In this document: in pieces, positions 7,428-15,281 of the stretch
Layout: each line of letters opens with the position of its first letter
Position numbering within the stretch: position 1 is the first letter of the stretch
Assembly: GCA_902493375.1 (NCBI GenBank)
Contig: CABUPH010000021.1
Coordinates: 1 to 35,006 of the forward strand
Length of the DNA: 35,006 bases
DNA from: an uncultured Collinsella sp.
GTDB taxonomy: Bacteria; Actinomycetota; Coriobacteriia; Coriobacteriales; Coriobacteriaceae
Reading direction: 5' to 3'
The notes under the pieces: model-generated
Seen by the model: only the letters and a program-made list of their open reading frames with translations
Told to the model about the DNA's origin: nothing
Database searches by the model: none
Made by a program: the position numbers and the translations under genes

Positions 7428-10055
7428 CTACTCGGCGTCGGGGACCTCGTAGGTGGCCGCCGGCATGTTGTCGCACACGACGGTAAAGCCGCCGTCCTTG
7501 TCGACATCGACCGTCACCTGATCGCCCTCGCGCACCGTGCCGTCGATGATGGCGGCGGCGATGGCGTCCACGACCTCGCGCTGGACCAGGCGCTTGAGCG
7601 GACGGGCACCGAACACGGGGTCCAGGCCGCCCACGGCGAGCATCTGCTTGGCCGCCGGGGTGATGGCAAGCGTCATGCGCTCCTTGGCCAGGCGTGCGCG
7701 GACGTCGGCAAGCTGGATGTCGACAATCTTCTCGATCTGCGCCATGCCAAGCGGATGGAACACCACGATATCGTCGATACGGTTGAGGAACTCGGGGCGG
7801 AAGGTCTGAGCCATGGCGGCGTCGACCTGATGGCGCATCTCCTCCTCGTCCTTACCGGACAGATCGGCGATGGCCTTGGAGCCCACGTTGGACGTCATGA
7901 TGATGATCGTGTTCTTGAAGGACACCTGGCGACCCTGGCCATCGGTCAGACGGCCGTCATCAAGCACCTGCAGCAGCACGTTAAAGACATCCGGATGAGC
8001 CTTCTCCATCTCGTCGAGCAAGATCACGGAGTACGGACGACGGCGCACGGCCTCGGTGAGCTGGCCGCCCTCGTCGTAGCCCACGTATCCCGGGGGCGCA
8101 CCGATCAGACGCTGGACGCTGAACTTCTCCATGTATTCGGACATGTCGATACGCACGAGCGCGCGCTCGTCATCGAACAGGCACTCGGCCAGCGCCTTGG
8201 CGAGCTCGGTCTTGCCTACGCCGGTGGGGCCCAGGAAGAAGAAGCTGCCGATGGGCTTGTCCGGATCGGAGAGACCCGCACGGCTGCGGCGCACGGCCGC
8301 GGCAACGGCGGAGACGGCCTCGTCCTGACCGATGACGCGCTTATGCAGCTCGCCCTCCAGGCCCTTCAACTTGTCGAGCTCGCCCTGCATCATCTTGGAG
8401 ACGGGCACGCCGGTCCAGGCGCTCACGACCTCGGCGATCTCATCGGAGGTCACCTGTTCGTTGAGGCCCTCGCCGTCCTGCTGCTTTTGTGCCTCGAGCG
8501 CAGCCTCGGAATCCTGAATCTGCTGCTGCAGGCCCGGAATCACGGAGAAGCGCAGCTCGGACGCACGGCCCAGGTCGCCGTTGCGCGTTGCACGCTCCTC
8601 TTCGCTCTTGGCCTCGTCAAGCTGGCCCTTAAGCTCCTGCACGTGGTCGATGGCGTTCTTTTGGTTGAGCCAGCCAGCCTTTTGCACATTGAGCTTTTCC
8701 TGGACCTCGGCAATCTCCTGACGCAGGGCCTCCAGACGCTCCTTGGAGGCGTCATCGGTCTCCTTCATGAGTGCCTGCTCTTCGATCTGCAGCTGGGTGA
8801 GTTGACGTGTGGTGGCGTCGATCTCGACTGGCATGCTGTCGAGCTCCATGCGCAGGCGGCTTGCCGCCTCATCGACCAGGTCGATGGCCTTGTCGGGCAG
8901 GAAGCGGTCGGCGATATAGCGATCGGAGAGGTCGGCAGCCGCCACGAGCGCGCTATCGGTGATGTGCACGCCGTGGAAGATCTCGTACTTCTCCTTGAGG
9001 CCACGCAGAATCGAGATGGTGTCCTCGACGGTGGGCTCGGAGACCATCACGGTCTGGAAACGACGGGCGAGCGCCGCGTCCTTCTCGATGTACTTGCGGT
9101 ATTCGTCGAGCGTGGTCGCGCCGATCGCATGCAGGTCGCCACGGGCGAGCGCCGGCTTGAGGATATTGCCGGCGTCCATAGAGCCCTCGGTGGCACCCGC
9201 GCCCACGATGGTGTGGAGCTCATCGATGAACAGGATGACCTTGCCTTCCGATTTTTGCACTTCCTTGAGCACGGCCTTCAAGCGGTCCTCGAACTCGCCG
9301 CGGTACTTGGCGCCGGCGACCAGCGCGCTCATGTCGAGCTCGATGAGGTCGCGATCGCGCAGCGTGCTCGGCACGTCGCCGGCCACGATACGCTGGGCGA
9401 TGCCCTCGACGATGGCCGTCTTGCCGACGCCCGGCTCGCCAATGAGCACGGGGTTGTTCTTGGTGCGGCGGGACAGGACCTGGATGGTGCGACGGATCTC
9501 ATCGGTACGGCCGATGACCGGGTCGAGCTTGCCGGCACGGGCCAGATCGCAGATATTGCGGCCGTACTGTTCCAGTGCCTCAAACTGCGTCTTGTCCTCA
9601 GCAGACGTCACGCGGTCATCGCCGCGCAGCTCCTCGTAGACTTGCTCGATGCGCTCCTTGGTAACGCCTGCGTCGCGCAGAACGCGGCCGGCCTCGCCCT
9701 TGTCCTCGGCAAGCGCCATCAGCAGATGCTCGGTCACCACAAAGCTGTCGCCCATCTTGGTGGCCTTCTTCTCGGCCTTTTCGATGACGCGGACGAGCTC
9801 GTTGGACAGGCCCATCTGCTGACCCTCGCCCGAAACCTTAGGCGCGTGGTCGATGGCATCCTGCGTGGAGCGTGCAAGCTGGGCTGGGTCGGCGCCGATG
9901 CGCTCGATGATCACGGAGATATTGCGCTCGCCGGCACCGAGCAGGGCGGACAGCAGGTGAATCGGCTCCACCGCGCCGGCCTGCGCGTCAGCAGCCGTGC
10001 TCATGGCGGTCTGCAGCGCCTCGCGCGACGTCATTGCTAGCTTATCGATTCTCAT
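7428..10055 (-). CDS. clpB: ATP-dependent disaggregase ClpB
   Basis: This 875-aa Hsp100 protein works with DnaK, DnaJ and GrpE to pull proteins out of aggregates. The order is: double Clp N-domain (1-145), first AAA+ module with Walker A GEPGVGKT (206-213), a coiled middle domain (about 410-525) that docks DnaK, and a second AAA+ module with GPTGVGKTELAKALAE (around 610) and Walker B ILLDEMEKAHPD. The C-terminus holds the usual GARPLKR sensor motif. The length matches the family (about 860). The ATG has AGAGGTGA just upstream. It is a single-gene unit with its own terminator. A 27-bp motif shared with the dnaK upstream region lies 90 nt before the start, which suggests joint control by HspR. 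Confidence 0.97.
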   Translation of the reverse strand: MRIDKLAMTSREALQTAMSTAADAQAGAVEPIHLLSALLGAGERNISVIIERIGADPAQLARSTQDAIDHAPKVSGEGQQMGLSNELVRVIEKAEKKATKMGDSFVVTEHLLMALAEDKGEAGRVLRDAGVTKERIEQVYEELRGDDRVTSAEDKTQFEALEQYGRNICDLARAGKLDPVIGRTDEIRRTIQVLSRRTKNNPVLIGEPGVGKTAIVEGIAQRIVAGDVPSTLRDRDLIELDMSALVAGAKYRGEFEDRLKAVLKEVQKSEGKVILFIDELHTIVGAGATEGSMDAGNILKPALARGDLHAIGATTLDEYRKYIEKDAALARRFQTVMVSEPTVEDTISILRGLKEKYEIFHGVHITDSALVAAADLSDRYIADRFLPDKAIDLVDEAASRLRMELDSMPVEIDATTRQLTQLQIEEQALMKETDDASKERLEALRQEIAEVQEKLNVQKAGWLNQKNAIDHVQELKGQLDEAKSEEERATRNGDLGRASELRFSVIPGLQQQIQDSEAALEAQKQQDGEGLNEQVTSDEIAEVVSAWTGVPVSKMMQGELDKLKGLEGELHKRVIGQDEAVSAVAAAVRRSRAGLSDPDKPIGSFFFLGPTGVGKTELAKALAECLFDDERALVRIDMSEYMEKFSVQRLIGAPPGYVGYDEGGQLTEAVRRRPYSVILLDEMEKAHPDVFNVLLQVLDDGRLTDGQGRQVSFKNTIIIMTSNVGSKAIADLSGKDEEEMRHQVDAAMAQTFRPEFLNRIDDIVVFHPLGMAQIEKIVDIQLADVRARLAKERMTLAITPAAKQMLAVGGLDPVFGARPLKRLVQREVVDAIAAAIIDGTVREGDQVTVDVDKDGGFTVVCDNMPAATYEVPDAE

Positions 10056-10144
10056 GGAATCACCTCTCTTGGGGTGGCCGCCCTACGGGGCGGCTTCACG
10101 TTGTTCGAGAAGTATTGTTGCCAGCTTTGCTCGATCTTATACAT

Positions 10145-10171
10145 AAATCTAAGTCTCTATATATAAGATTT
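10145..10171 (-). promoter_or_regulatory. candidate HspR operator upstream of clpB
   Basis: AAATCTAAGTC, 5 nt, ATATAAGATTT. Both 11-mers and the 5-nt spacing are identical to the dnaK upstream site at 19691-19717, while the spacer bases differ. The outer AAATCT/AGATTT ends are inverted repeats. The site lies 90 nt before clpB. Assignment to HspR is inference from shared position and from the hspR gene in the dnaK operon. Confidence 0.65.
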
Positions 10172-10233
10172 TCTGAGTGATTGATGGATAGGGAGCAGGT
10201 GCGCTCACCCGCTACGGCCTCGTCCCCTTACTA

Positions 10234-10450
10234 TCTCAATCTGTAACATCTATCGACCGTTTCTGGCTCCAGATGTTACAGATCGAGACGAATTGTTCAG
10301 CGGCACCCGTTTGTCTCAATCTGTAACATCTAGTCGGCAAATAGAGCTCTATCTGTTACAAATCGAGACGAACAGAAAACACCCGGATCAAAAATCTAAA
10401 TCTGTAACACCAATCCCTCTTTTAGCAGCAAAGATGTTACAGATCGAGAC
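10234..10450. repeat. array of three 80-bp units, each a CTGTAACATCT palindrome
   Basis: Units start at 10234, 10314 and 10395, a period of 80 and 81 bp. Each has a left arm like TCTCAATCTGTAACATCT and a right arm like AGATGTTACAGATCGAGA around a variable loop of about 20 nt. The linkers between units are also conserved with the second array (TTCAGCGGC and CGTTTGTCTC). The array fills most of the gene-free stretch between clpB and the next gene. No open reading frame is supported there. Confidence 0.9.
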
Positions 10451-10460
10451 AGACCGACAA

Positions 10461-10493
10461 CCACCACAAAGAGGACAGGCACCTTTGTGGTGG
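10461..10493. repeat. GGACAGGCACC hairpin, copy 1
   Basis: CCACCACAAAG (10461-10471) pairs perfectly with CTTTGTGGTGG (10483-10493) around AGGACAGGCAC. It directly follows the third 80-bp unit and ends nine bases past the stop codon of the minus-strand gene, so it could also end that transcript. Other copies lie at 11263, 12131 and, decayed, 12333. Confidence 0.85.
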
Positions 10494-10502
10494 TCGCGGT
10501 CT

Positions 10503-11189
10503 CTACTCCTTCGCCGAACCCGTACTTCCCGATTCGACGGTCCAGGGCATCTCATCCTCGAACAGCCATGTACGGGCAGACCCACTATCGCGTGCAGTCT
10601 GCGGGTCAGGCAAGCAGGTCTGTTTATAGGCATCTTGGATACACTGACCCATAAAATCGTTGAGCTCGGTCTGGTCGCCCTCCATGACATAGGCAACATC
10701 GCCGTCCATGATGTAGATGCCCGGACCCTCATTGCCCTCGTAGCCCGGATCGTACGAGACATCACATAACTTTGCGCCGTTTGCAGTGTCCAGCTCGATG
10801 GAAGAGTGGCATCCGCCAACCATATCGTTCGCTTTTGCCCGATAGGACGCATATCCATACCAGCGCTTAAAGGTTTTGCCCTTGAGCAGCTCGGACGCCC
10901 TGTCGATCAGACTAGAATCCGTGGTATAGCGCATAGCCCCAAGCTGAATATGTGGATAATTACTAATGCCCAGCGCAGCCGGTTGCTCATCAAAATCAAC
11001 GGTGATGGTCTCAGGCTTGTCGTCGCCGGTCAGAAGTTCGACAGATTGAGTCACAGGCTTGACCACCGGCTCCGTCACCGCAGCAGGTAGAAACGCCATG
11101 CCGACAGCACCCATGCCAACCACGGTGATCGCAAGCGCCAAAACAATCAATCCAATACGGGCAGGACTCCTCACAGCAAAGCACCTCAC
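10503..11189 (-). CDS. membrane-anchored or secreted protein of unknown function
   Basis: The 228-aa product has a basic start (RCFAVRSPAR), a hydrophobic helix at about 11-33, then an extracytoplasmic domain of about 190 residues. Four cysteines in that domain (in GGCHSS, KLCDV, GQCIQ and QTCLP) could form disulfides. There is no lipobox. The GTG at 11189 is chosen because GAAGG lies eight bases upstream; a GTG at 11213 would add eight residues. No family was recognised. It is divergent from another small anchored protein at 11409, and both are bracketed by repeat hairpins. The two proteins do not align convincingly with each other. Confidence 0.75.
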   Translation of the reverse strand: MRCFAVRSPARIGLIVLALAITVVGMGAVGMAFLPAAVTEPVVKPVTQSVELLTGDDKPETITVDFDEQPAALGISNYPHIQLGAMRYTTDSSLIDRASELLKGKTFKRWYGYASYRAKANDMVGGCHSSIELDTANGAKLCDVSYDPGYEGNEGPGIYIMDGDVAYVMEGDQTELNDFMGQCIQDAYKQTCLPDPQTARDSGSARTWLFEDEMPWTVESGSTGSAKE

Positions 11190-11262
11190 AATACAAGCCT
11201 TCGCCACCCGCACTAATGATATCGCCAGCCAGCACTATTACCAAAAGAAGCCGCGCGCTCCT

Positions 11263-11297
11263 CACCATCACAAAGGGGACAGGCACCTTTGTGGTGG
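11263..11297. repeat. GGACAGGCACC hairpin, copy 2
   Basis: CACAAAGG (11269-11276) pairs with CCTTTGTG around GGACAGGCA, with outer CACC and GGTG also able to pair. It lies in the divergent promoter region between the two exported-protein genes and is followed by TTTTCGAC, as copy 3 is. Confidence 0.8.
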
Positions 11298-11408
11298 TTT
11301 TCGACGCTAACGGTCGACCATCTCGCGCCATGAGATTAAACTTGAATTGTTCTCTGAACATATCCATTTCTGCCTATCCTCAACAGATCTTTGTCTCGAG
11401 GAGCGCAT

Positions 11409-12077
11409 ATGAAGCCGTCTCATTCCACCGGTCGCAACGTCATCGCCATTCTCGCCATACCCATCGTGATGCTCTTCCTTATCGTCATCACGCCCTTTTC
11501 TTTTGGTATCGCCTCGCCCTTCGATCTTTGCGGGATGATCGACGCCGGCTCGCGTGCCACCTCGCTCTCCTTTGTCTGCCGTGGCGTGTTCTACGAATAT
11601 GCAATTCCCACCGGAAGTTGGCAGTCCAAGTTACCGTTGCTCGGCAAGGTCGACGGATGCTCCCCTTATTTCTGCCTTGAACCTCAGGCGCTAAACTATC
11701 TGATCGACGACCAGCCACTCGACTCCATCACCCTCGCCTACGACTACGCACCAAACACCGATGAGCGCCACATGAACCAAGTCCTCGACAAGCTGCTTGG
11801 ACAGTGCGGGCTCACCGCGGAAGCCGGTCGAACCATCTATAGCAACCGGAAATTAAAGCGAACAGAACTCCGCCGTGTCGGAAAAATCCAAGGGCGAAGC
11901 GGGGCTGCCTACTGGCAGGCCTGGGCGACACGCGACAAGAGCGAATTCGGGCACAGCACCTATACGGTCACCGTCTACACCAAAGATGGAATCAAGGACG
12001 ATGTTGACGATTTCGCGTCATCCAAACTCGGCATCCCCAAAACAACCAAGCCCGCCAGCCCAGATGAAATCCTGTAG
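11409..12077 (+). CDS. membrane-anchored or secreted protein of unknown function
   Basis: The 222-aa product starts with a short basic leader, then a hydrophobic helix at about 11-35 (VIAILAIPIVMLFLIVITPF), then an extracytoplasmic domain. Five cysteines (in DLCGM, FVCRG, DGCSP, YFCLE, GQCGL) are in the outer domain. The ATG at 11409 has CGAGGAG (11397-11403) just upstream and is preferred to the TTG at 11391. No known domain was recognised. It is divergent from the gene at 10503-11189, with a GGACAGG hairpin between the starts. A second hairpin and a second palindrome array follow its stop codon. Confidence 0.78.
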   Translation: MKPSHSTGRNVIAILAIPIVMLFLIVITPFSFGIASPFDLCGMIDAGSRATSLSFVCRGVFYEYAIPTGSWQSKLPLLGKVDGCSPYFCLEPQALNYLIDDQPLDSITLAYDYAPNTDERHMNQVLDKLLGQCGLTAEAGRTIYSNRKLKRTELRRVGKIQGRSGAAYWQAWATRDKSEFGHSTYTVTVYTKDGIKDDVDDFASSKLGIPKTTKPASPDEIL

Positions 12078-12130
12078 AGACGCTCATTAGAATGTCGTTC
12101 AGCGAGCACGGCAGCATCGAGCTCGCCCCC

Positions 12131-12165
12131 CACCACCACGAAAGGGACAGGCCCCTTTGTGGTGG
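12131..12165. repeat. GGACAGGCCCC hairpin, copy 3
   Basis: CACCACCACGAAAGGG pairs with CCCCTTTGTGGTGG around ACAGG, and TTTTCGAC follows. It lies 53 nt after the stop codon of the plus-strand exported-protein gene, directly before the second palindrome array. Confidence 0.8.
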
Positions 12166-12187
12166 TTTTCGACTCTGGCACTCGACT

Positions 12188-12324
12188 GTCTCGATCTGTA
12201 ACATCTAGCGGCCCTTTTCGATCTTAGATGTTACAGATTGAGATGAAATGATCAGCGGCGATCGTTTGTCTCAATCTGTAACACCAAGCCCACTTTTAGC
12301 GGCCAAGTTGTTACAGATTAAGAC
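12188..12324. repeat. array of two 80-bp palindromic units
   Basis: Units begin TCTCGATCTGTAACATCT at 12189 and TCTCAATCTGTAACACC at 12269, again 80 bp apart. The first matches unit 1 and the second matches unit 3 of the array at 10234-10450, including loop sequence (CTTTTAGC). The linker TCAGCGGC..CGTTTGTCTC is also shared. This is best read as the same composite element with the middle unit missing. The surrounding stretch from 12078 to 12540 has no supported gene. Confidence 0.88.
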
Positions 12325-12332
12325 GAATCGAG

Positions 12333-12361
12333 CCACCGCAAAGGTGCTTGCCCCTTCGTGG
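12333..12361. repeat. decayed GGGGCAAGCACC hairpin, copy 4, inverted
   Basis: Read on the minus strand, CCACGAAGGGGCAAGCACC followed by TTTGCGGTGG matches the other GGACAGG hairpins with several substitutions. It closes the repeat island on its right side. Confidence 0.55.
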
Positions 12362-12371
12362 TTGTTTTCGA

Positions 12372-12402
12372 CAAAAAGAAGCCGCCCATTAACAGAAGCG
12401 GC
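12372..12402 (-). terminator. possible terminator of the aconitase-like gene
   Basis: On the minus strand GCCGC (12402-12398) pairs with GCGGC (12385-12381), followed by TTCTTTTTG. The stem is short, so the call is tentative. Confidence 0.45.
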
Positions 12403-12458
12403 ATCAAGCAAGTCTATTTATTAGCGTCCCTCAAGACCCAACGAGAACGTCGCGGTAG

Positions 12459-12528
12459 CCCCGGCCACACCTTTCCCTCGGGCGACCCTCGCGAAGCGCG
12501 TGAGCACGAGGGAAAGGTGTGGCCGGGG
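12459..12528. repeat. large palindrome with 22-bp perfect arms
   Basis: The arm 12459-12480, beginning CCCCGGCCACACC, is exactly complementary to 12507-12528. The 26-nt loop between them is GC-rich. The palindrome begins 12 nt past the stop codon of the aconitase-like gene. There is no adjoining T-run, so it is not a standard terminator. Confidence 0.92.
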
Positions 12529-12540
12529 CGTACAGCAGAG

Positions 12541-14841
12541 TTACTCGGCAGCGGCCTTGAACTTGTTGTAGTTGATCAGGCAGCCGGCCTTGACGATGGC
12601 ACGCTCCTCTGCCGTCATATCGGCAATGTAGAGCTCAATCTGCTCGACCGCACCGTCGGCGCGCACCACGTAGGCGGCGATGTCCTTTAGGTCGCCGTCG
12701 AGCGCGGCACGGATACCCGGCACAAAGACGTAGTCGCCCACCTCAAAGCTGGGCTCGGCCTCCATCTGGAAGGGCACCATACCCCAGTTCATCACGTTGG
12801 AGCGATAGCGCTTGGTGGCGTACTCGTGAACGATGTTGGCCAGACCGCCAATTACGCGCTGGCAGCTCGCGGCCTGCTCGCGGGCAGAACCGTCGCCGGG
12901 CTTCTTGGCGTAGAGCATAGAGCCGTACTCGGTCGCCTTGGCATCGGCCGCGACACCGGCGCCGCCCAGTGCCTCAAACACGCCGGCAAGCTCGGCATCG
13001 AGTACCGCCAGGTCGCCTGCGGCCTCGCCGGCCACGCGGCGCTTCTCCACGGCGTCGACCTCCTTGGAGCGACCCACGTAGGCAGGGTCGCGGCGGCTGA
13101 GCGTAAACTCGGCCAGACCCAGCGGGTTGGAGCGGAAGGAGCTCGTCTCGCCCGAGGGAATGAGCTCGTCGGTCGTAGTGACCGGATCCATGATCTTGGA
13201 GCACACCTTGAGCAGGATGTCGTCGCCGAGAGGCTCCATCGCGGGCCACGGCTTGATGTTGGGGCCCTCGACCAGCTCGTCGGCCGGCTCAGCCTTGCCA
13301 AAGCCCCAGTACACGCGCTTTTTGTACGGCGCGTCGTCGAAGGTGTACTCGCAGGCCTCGTCCCAGGTCTCCTCGGGCAGGTCGGTCGCCGGCGTCAGGA
13401 TGCCGCCGTTGGCCGCCGTCGCCGCAATGGAGCGGGCGTCCATCAGGGCCACGGCGCTCAGCTGGCCGTTGCCCGGCTTGGAACCCTCGCGATTGGGGAA
13501 GTTGCGCGTGGTGTGGCGGATCGAAAGGCCGTTGTTGGCGGGCGTGTCGCCGGCGCCGAAGCACGGGCCGCAGAACGCCGTGCGCACGATCGCACCGGCC
13601 TCCATGAGGTCGTAGATGTAACCACGGCGCGTAAGTTCGAGCGCCACGGGCTGGCTCGTGGGATAGACCGACAGCGAGAACTCGCCGCAGCCGGTGTTAG
13701 CGCCCTTGAGCACGCGAGCAGCCTGGACCACGGAGTCGTAGTTGCCGCCCGAGCAGCCGGCGATAACGCCCTGCTGCACGTGCAGCTTGCCGTCGACGAT
13801 CTTGTCGAGCAGGCTAAAGTGCGTCTTGCCCTCGCCGATCTTGGCGGCCTCGAGCTCCACCTCATGCAGGATGTCCTCGAGGTTCTCGTTGAGCTCGTCG
13901 ATCTCAAAGCCGTTAGAAGGATGGAACGGCAACGCGATCATGGGCTTGATACTCGACAGATCGACTTCGACGCAGCCGTCGTAGTAGGCAACATCGGCGG
14001 GCTTGAGCTCGCGGTAGTCCTCGCCGCGACCGTGCATGGTCAAAAACGCGTGCGTGTCCTCGTCGGTGGCCCAGATGCTCGACAGGCAGGTGGTCTCGGT
14101 GGTCATGACGTCGACGCCGTTGCGGTAGTCGGTCGTCATGCTCGCGATACCGGGGCCCACGAACTCCATAACCTTGTTCTTAACGTAACCCTTGGCAAAG
14201 ACGGCACGGATGATGGCGAGTGCCACATCGTGCGGGCCGACGCCGGGGCGCGGGGCGCCCGTGAGGTAGATGGCGACGACACCGGGATAGGCGACATCGT
14301 AGGTGTCGCGCAGCAGCTGCTTTGCCAGCTCGCCACCGCCCTCGCCCACGGCCATGGTGCCCAGGGCGCCATAGCGGGTGTGCGAGTCGGAACCCAGGAT
14401 CATCTTGCCGCAGCCGGCGAAGTTCTCACGCATAAAGGAGTGGATGACGGCGATGTGCGGCGGAACGAAGATGCCGCCGTACTTCTTGGCCGCGGAAAGG
14501 CCAAAGACATGGTCGTCCTCGTTGATGGTGCCGCCCACGGCGCACAGCGAGTTATGGCAGTTGGTGAGCACGTAGGGCAGCGGGAACTGCTCCATGCCCG
14601 AGGCGCGCGCCGTCTGGATGATGCCGACAAAGGTGATGTCGTGGCTCGCCATGGCGTCGAAGCGAATCTTGAGCGCCTCGGGGTCGCCGGACGTATTGTG
14701 TGCCTGGAGGATCGAATACGCGATGGTGCCGCGCTTGGCATCCTCGGGCGTCTGCGTAATACCGCGCTCGGCAGCCTCGGCCGCAGGCACAACCTCGCTG
14801 CCGCCGCGCAGGTAGATGCCGTCCTCGTACAGCTTGACCAT
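12541..14841 (-). CDS. aconitase-superfamily hydratase, YbhJ-like
   Basis: The 766-aa protein belongs to the [4Fe-4S] dehydratase superfamily. Cluster ligands are recognisable as the Cys in GCSGGN and the pair in FCGPCFGAGD. The substrate-side motif TTRNFPNREGSKPG corresponds to the SNRNFEGR region of aconitase. GSDSHTRYGALG in the first half is also typical. Size and overall sequence recall E. coli YbhJ, whose reaction is not established; it is neither a standard citric-cycle AcnA/AcnB nor LeuC/HacA by length. The ATG at 14841 is preferred because GGGAG lies just upstream; an in-frame ATG at 14943 would add 34 residues. It stands alone, with no citrate synthase or isocitrate dehydrogenase nearby. 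Confidence 0.88.
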   Translation of the reverse strand: MVKLYEDGIYLRGGSEVVPAAEAAERGITQTPEDAKRGTIAYSILQAHNTSGDPEALKIRFDAMASHDITFVGIIQTARASGMEQFPLPYVLTNCHNSLCAVGGTINEDDHVFGLSAAKKYGGIFVPPHIAVIHSFMRENFAGCGKMILGSDSHTRYGALGTMAVGEGGGELAKQLLRDTYDVAYPGVVAIYLTGAPRPGVGPHDVALAIIRAVFAKGYVKNKVMEFVGPGIASMTTDYRNGVDVMTTETTCLSSIWATDEDTHAFLTMHGRGEDYRELKPADVAYYDGCVEVDLSSIKPMIALPFHPSNGFEIDELNENLEDILHEVELEAAKIGEGKTHFSLLDKIVDGKLHVQQGVIAGCSGGNYDSVVQAARVLKGANTGCGEFSLSVYPTSQPVALELTRRGYIYDLMEAGAIVRTAFCGPCFGAGDTPANNGLSIRHTTRNFPNREGSKPGNGQLSAVALMDARSIAATAANGGILTPATDLPEETWDEACEYTFDDAPYKKRVYWGFGKAEPADELVEGPNIKPWPAMEPLGDDILLKVCSKIMDPVTTTDELIPSGETSSFRSNPLGLAEFTLSRRDPAYVGRSKEVDAVEKRRVAGEAAGDLAVLDAELAGVFEALGGAGVAADAKATEYGSMLYAKKPGDGSAREQAASCQRVIGGLANIVHEYATKRYRSNVMNWGMVPFQMEAEPSFEVGDYVFVPGIRAALDGDLKDIAAYVVRADGAVEQIELYIADMTAEERAIVKAGCLINYNKFKAAAE

Positions 14842-14856
14842 ACTGTCTCCCACTCT

Positions 14857-14873
14857 GCCCAAAAGATTTGGGC
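14857..14873 (-). other. small hairpin in the leader of the aconitase-like gene
   Basis: GCCCAAA and TTTGGGC form a perfect 7-bp stem with a 3-nt loop, ending 16 nt before the start codon at 14841 and close to the ribosome binding site. A role in translation is possible but unproven. Confidence 0.35.
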
Positions 14874-14993
14874 GCATAGCATACATTCGTTCAATATCGT
14901 GCCATAGAACGGTTGCGAGTGGGTTACGAATCTGCACGTTCACTTTATCTCAGTAAAGTAAAGGACGAGCACCTTGCATCACTCTTCTGACAA

Positions 14994-15125
14994 GGAGTGT
15001 CCCAAAGTGCCGGCACAAAAGGAACGTCCCCAACTGCCAAGTGCCGCAAGAATGTCCCCTTTGACCAGTCATTTAAGAACGTCCCCAATGACTACCGCAT
15101 CCGGAGCAAGGCAACGCCGCAGGTA
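14994..15125. repeat. composite GGAACGTCCCC repeat, copy 1
   Basis: The stretch holds GGAGTGTCCC, TGCCGGCA, GGAACGTCCCCAACTGCC, CCCCAATGACTACC and GCAACGCCGCAGGTA in that order. The same blocks in the same order occur at 34828-34905. It lies in the gene-free interval 14944-15280 between the aconitase-like gene and hspR. Confidence 0.85.
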
Positions 15126-15170
15126 GAGGACGGACAGCGAGCGACGTCCAGAGCGAACAAGTTGGCATGG

Positions 15171-15211
15171 AAAAGGCAAGGCATAGACCTTCTGGTCATG
15201 CCTTGCCTTTT
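15171..15211 (-). terminator. bidirectional-looking terminator after hspR
   Basis: AAAAGGCAAGGCAT (15171-15184) pairs perfectly with ATGCCTTGCCTTTT (15198-15211), with an inner GACC/GGTC stem. On the minus strand it would end the dnaK-grpE-dnaJ-hspR transcript. Confidence 0.75.
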
Positions 15212-15253
15212 GAATGACAAATTGTCGCTCTGGGCGGCGCGCAGCGTCGGCCC

Positions 15254-15281
15254 GTTACGCGGTTTGGTAAAACCGCGTAAC
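15254..15281 (-). other. hairpin overlapping the hspR stop codon
   Basis: GTTACGCGGTTT (15254-15265) pairs perfectly with AAACCGCGTAAC (15270-15281), with a 4-nt loop. The stem touches the last base of the hspR stop codon. There is no T-run, so it may protect the 3' end or act with the terminator at 15171-15211. Confidence 0.6.

Noticed and set aside
7755..10040. Long open frame antisense to clpB (761 codons)
   Set aside because: It mirrors a clear clpB and has low-complexity His/Leu/Gly-rich composition typical of antisense frames in GC-rich DNA. The same applies to long frames opposite dnaK, the aconitase-like gene and the Fe-S flavoprotein.
10056..10140. Classical HAIR operator (CTTGAGT-N7-ACTCAAG) before clpB
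   Set aside because: No match was seen here or before dnaK.
10234..10450. Tandem units with near-constant spacing, considered as a CRISPR array
   Set aside because: Repeats are imperfect palindromes of about 55 bp, linkers are conserved between arrays, and no cas gene is present.
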